Positions 61,441 to 64,000 of a DNA stretch of 64,000 nucleotides are shown here, piece after piece; within the stretch, counting starts at the first letter, position 1, and each line of letters opens with the position of its first letter. The notes below the pieces were generated by a model that saw nothing but the letters and a program-made list of their open reading frames with translations, was not told the origin of the DNA and did no database searches. The position numbers were made by a program, and so were the translations under genes. Origin of the DNA: Candidatus Cryosericum septentrionale (GTDB lineage: Bacteria; Caldisericota; Caldisericia; Cryosericales; Cryosericaceae). The stretch spans positions 1-64,000 of the forward strand of contig NZ_QXIY01000002.1 of the NCBI RefSeq assembly GCF_003570995.1. The letters are read 5' to 3'.

Positions 61441-62940
61441 ATGAGGAGACACACTGACACGATACCGCACGAGAGCTCTCGCAACCGGCACGTTGCGACG
61501 GTGGTGGCTGCACTTATTCTCAGTGTCGCCATGTTCGCCTCGGCATTCATTATGGCACGTTTTCCGTCGGCAGTCGCGCCCGTTGTTCAGACAGACGTGA
61601 CGATGACGAAGGCGGATCGGGTCCTCGTTGTGTCTCCGCATCCAGACGACGAGTCCATCGCATGCTCGGGTCTCATCCAGCACGCTCTCGAGGCAGGAGC
61701 ACAGGTCCGGGTGCTGTGGATGACGGCGGGCGATCACAATATAGTGGGTCCGCCGTTGTTCTGGAGGACGGCGGCAGTCACACCCGCACAGTTTCGGAAC
61801 ATCGGCCACAGAAGGATGCAGGAGGCGATGGCTGCAGCACACGTGCTCGGCCTGAGTTCGAATGACCTCATTTTCCTCGGGTATCCTGACGGAGGACTGT
61901 CGGACATCTTCATGACGGTATGGACATCGAAGCCGTACCGGAGTGGCCTCACAAACGCGACGTCGGTTCCCTACGCGGAATCCGCAGTCGCAGGCCAGCC
62001 ACAGACGGCCATGAACCTCCTCACCGACCTGGAGCAGGTCATGACGTCGTTCCAGCCGACGATTGTCGCCTATCCGAACCTGATCGACGACCACCCTGAC
62101 CACCAAGCGACCGGGCTGTTCGTCACTGCCGCCTTTGCCGACCTGCATCTCTCTCCGCAGCGTCTGGAGTATGTCGTTCACGTCACGGGATGGCCGAGGC
62201 CCCTGCGATACGCGCCGTTTGTCGATGCCTATGCTCCTCCAGCTGCACGGATCCTGGGTCTGCGTCAGGAGGTCGTCCATCTCACTCCACAGGAGGTCGG
62301 TATCAAGACGCTCGCGATCAAGGCGCACGCCTCGGAGCTTCTTCCGTTTGCGACCCTGGTCGCGTTTGCCCGCCGGACCGAGGTGTTTCTGGCTCCTGCC
62401 GACCTGAATGATCGCACAGATGCAGTCCGAATGGCCCAGTTCTTTTTCCCGGTCAACCGCGTGGGGGACGAGGATCGCCCCGTCATTCAGACGTTCTCCG
62501 CTACGGAGGGCGGTGGCGGTCTCCAACTCTCGCTGGACTTGGGCCGTGTACTCAACAGGCTCGAAGAGATGGAGCTGTTCCTGTTTCCAGTCCCGGCGGG
62601 CGGTGCCTTTGGCTCCGCGGCGAAACTGCACGTGGTCTACCGCGGAGGCGCGACAACTGCAGAGGTGTCGGATCTGGAACATCCGACTGCGAAGCCTGTT
62701 ACTGCTAGAGTCAGCAATGACGGGACAACGATCAGTCTGACGTTCGATAATGCGTTGACAGGGGGAAGCACTCCTCAGAAGCTCCCCTCGCATGGGACGA
62801 AAGTGCTCGGGGGCCTTGGACCAAAGGGCTCGGGGGGACACCTCCAAGGGTTTTTCCTCCGGATCGAGAAAGGACCGGGGCGCGTCGATCTGACGCGCAG
62901 TAGAACTGTCTGGATCGGCATCGTACCAGCTGTTTCGTGA
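61441..62940 (+). CDS. membrane-anchored PIG-L deacetylase with C-terminal extension
   Basis: 499 residues. An N-terminal anchor or uncleaved signal (about 18-40, VATVVAALILSVAMFASAFIMA) is followed by the LmbE domain: VLVVSPHPDDESIACSGLI with the HPDD zinc motif, WMTAGDHN, and the second metal site IDDHPDHQATG. From about 340 comes a roughly 160-residue beta-rich extension without a recognised family. Probably deacetylates an envelope or extracellular glycan. The second PIG-L protein in the window (39567) is cytoplasmic and unrelated in context. Confidence 0.88.
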   Translation: MRRHTDTIPHESSRNRHVATVVAALILSVAMFASAFIMARFPSAVAPVVQTDVTMTKADRVLVVSPHPDDESIACSGLIQHALEAGAQVRVLWMTAGDHNIVGPPLFWRTAAVTPAQFRNIGHRRMQEAMAAAHVLGLSSNDLIFLGYPDGGLSDIFMTVWTSKPYRSGLTNATSVPYAESAVAGQPQTAMNLLTDLEQVMTSFQPTIVAYPNLIDDHPDHQATGLFVTAAFADLHLSPQRLEYVVHVTGWPRPLRYAPFVDAYAPPAARILGLRQEVVHLTPQEVGIKTLAIKAHASELLPFATLVAFARRTEVFLAPADLNDRTDAVRMAQFFFPVNRVGDEDRPVIQTFSATEGGGGLQLSLDLGRVLNRLEEMELFLFPVPAGGAFGSAAKLHVVYRGGATTAEVSDLEHPTAKPVTARVSNDGTTISLTFDNALTGGSTPQKLPSHGTKVLGGLGPKGSGGHLQGFFLRIEKGPGRVDLTRSRTVWIGIVPAVS

Positions 62941-62964
62941 GAGTAGCGGCGGCTCGATAACAAT

Positions 62965-62995
62965 GAAGCGGCGCGCAAGCGCCGCTTCTGTTTTT
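62965..62995 (+). terminator. terminator between the PIG-L and HU genes
   Basis: Perfect 10-bp stem GAAGCGGCGC/GCGCCGCTTC with GCAA loop, followed by TGTTTTT on the plus strand. On the minus strand it can also close the HU gene. Confidence 0.9.
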
Positions 62996-63010
62996 CTATG
63001 CCAGAGAATA

Positions 63011-63289
63011 CTACTTCTTGGCGATGGCGTCCTTCAGAGCCTTGCCGGGCTTGAAGAAGGGGGCCTTCTTTTTCGGAATAGTGATGGCCTTGAGGGTCTT
63101 GGGGTTGACGCCCTTGCGAGCCTTGCGCTCCTTGACACCGAACGTACCGAATCCAACGAGTGCGACCTTGTCGTTCTTCTTCATGGCTTCCTTGACGGCA
63201 TCCATGAAAGCATTGACCATGACCTCGGACTCCTTCTTGGTCATCTTCGTCATGTCGGCGATTCTGGCTACAAGTTCTCCCTTGTTCAT
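63011..63289 (-). CDS. hup: HU-family DNA-binding protein
   Basis: Nucleoid protein of 92 residues: MNKGELVARIADMTKMTKKE, VALVGFGTFGVKERKARKG, with the DNA-contact arm around VNPKTLKAITIPKKKAPFFKPGKALKD, matching HU across its length. ATG at 63289 after AAAGGAG; an upstream in-frame extension has no ribosome site. Single gene with extended -10 TGCTATACT upstream. Confidence 0.95.
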   Translation of the reverse strand: MNKGELVARIADMTKMTKKESEVMVNAFMDAVKEAMKKNDKVALVGFGTFGVKERKARKGVNPKTLKAITIPKKKAPFFKPGKALKDAIAKK

Positions 63290-63805
63290 GCGATCTCCTT
63301 TCTTGTCTTTTATCGCGCTTTTCCCCGCGACTGGGAAGGTACGCACGTAGTATAGCACATTTTGGCAAAATCGGGTAGCGTTATAGCCGCTCCTCATGGG
63401 AGATGACAGCGAAACGCGCCCACGATGGGGCATCACCGCGTGGTGATATGCAGTCCTGGACAGCAGTTGGTGGATGTGACGGGAAAGTTGCCCCTCATGC
63501 CGGATAAGCCGAATCTCCCACCGGATTTGTCAAGATTGACCGAGGAAATTTGAAAGAACGGCAGGTCAGACACCCTGAAATTGGTTGTGTCGGGTCGGCC
63601 CGGGCACCCCTCGAGGTTGTTTGTGCGTGATGACGGAATGACGAAAAGGACATAGCCACCACTCATGGGGGCGCCAGCCACCTACGGCGGCTGGACGGCT
63701 CTTCCTGGAATGCTGACAGTCCGACTGCAAAGCGGGACATGGCAAGCACCATGTTGTGTGTATACTATGCATGAGAACTTGTCCACATCGTATCGGGAGG
63801 TATGT
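63290..63805. other. intergenic region with two divergent promoters
   Basis: About 516 bases without a gene. An extended -10 (TGCTATACT, minus strand, TATACT at 63354-63349) serves HU, and TGTGTATACT (TATACT at 63761-63766) serves the RidA gene. The middle shows no recognisable RNA or repeat. Confidence 0.5.
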
Positions 63806-64000
63806 ATGGCGATAGAGGAGAAGCTTGCAGAGCTGGGTATCATATTGCCAGAGGCGACGGCGTCCGTTGGCAGTTATATTCCGGTCAAGCTCACCGGCAA
63901 CCTTGCGTTCGTGTCGGGAATGCTGCCGAGCGAGGGCGGTCGTGTCAAACAGACCGGGCGCGTTGGAGAAAGCGTCACTACCCAGGAAGCCTATGATCTT
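63806..64000 (+). CDS. RidA/YjgF-family protein (cut by window edge)
   Basis: First 65 codons of an enamine/imine deaminase-type protein. LGIILPEATASVGSYIPVKLTGNLAFVSGMLP and the GRVGESVTTQEAYDL helix match the YjgF/YER057c subgroup. ATG at 63806 after GGGAGG; the ATG at 63802 is out of frame. The Arg that binds substrate lies beyond the window. Confidence 0.85.
   Translation, partial: MAIEEKLAELGIILPEATASVGSYIPVKLTGNLAFVSGMLPSEGGRVKQTGRVGESVTTQEAYDL

Noticed and set aside
61426-62847. 473-codon open frame on the minus strand
   Set aside because: Antisense to the PIG-L gene; Arg/Cys/His-rich and without family features, typical of high-GC shadow frames.

Overview
The window is GC-rich bacterial chromosome (high fifties to about 60 percent G+C by eye). 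It carries one tRNA gene, one riboswitch and about 55 genes that look intact, with a striking number of broken ones between them. The organism cannot be named from sequence alone. YidC is a lipoprotein of the short form. ThiT, BmpA-type nucleoside uptake, tandem M42 peptidases, GpgS and an SbcD-SbcC-NurA operon point to a deep-branching, probably anaerobic heterotroph. A Caldisericota/Cryosericum-like lineage is my guess, at low confidence. Where a promoter can be read it is sigma70-like (TTGACA / TATAAT type) with a 16-17 bp spacer.

Layout. 1-3000: an IS110 transposase with its non-coding end, an orphan ascorbate-type PTS IIC, and a winged-helix protein whose C-terminus runs antisense into it. 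3200-9430: amt with a palindromic promoter, then the DNA-end-processing operon sbcD-sbcC-nurA, which appears to begin as a leaderless mRNA. 9500-11400: nitroreductase and RadC, with two copies of a palindromic intergenic repeat. 11500-13000: gene remnants and an AT-rich foreign methyltransferase. 13190-20360: an OmpR-type two-component system and a MacAB-like efflux operon. The same 11-bp-periodic direct repeat lies before both, so the regulator probably controls itself and the pump. A secreted protein interrupted by an amber codon and a duplicate orphan ATPase follow. 20360-23410: mutM, an aminotransferase and a TauE exporter.

23600-33400 is the most dynamic part. A lipoprotein + radical-SAM gene pair exists twice, at 23594-24735 and 31913-33384. 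In the first copy the lipoprotein is intact and the radical-SAM gene destroyed; in the second it is the reverse. Between the copies is a 7 kb accessory segment with two transposase remnants and genes for peptide use: an M19 dipeptidase, an oligopeptide-binding protein, an Asp/Glu racemase and a DmpA-type aminopeptidase.

33400-47600: an alkyltransferase, membrane proteins, a GNAT protein, tRNA-Gln, a sugar operon (an internally deleted GH4, an MFS symporter, a PIG-L deacetylase and a BadF-type kinase), a PAS-only membrane sensor, and a GpgS-GH13 operon for glucosylglycerate or related compatible solutes. 47640-51486: the conserved rpmH-rnpA-yidD-yidC-jag-mnmE operon, without dnaA beside it. 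51518-53123: a TPP-riboswitch operon (thiT plus an EamA transporter). 53190-58160: a BMP-type nucleoside ABC transporter. 58266-61384: three coupled M42 aminopeptidases. 61405-64000: a PIG-L deacetylase, HU and the start of a RidA protein.
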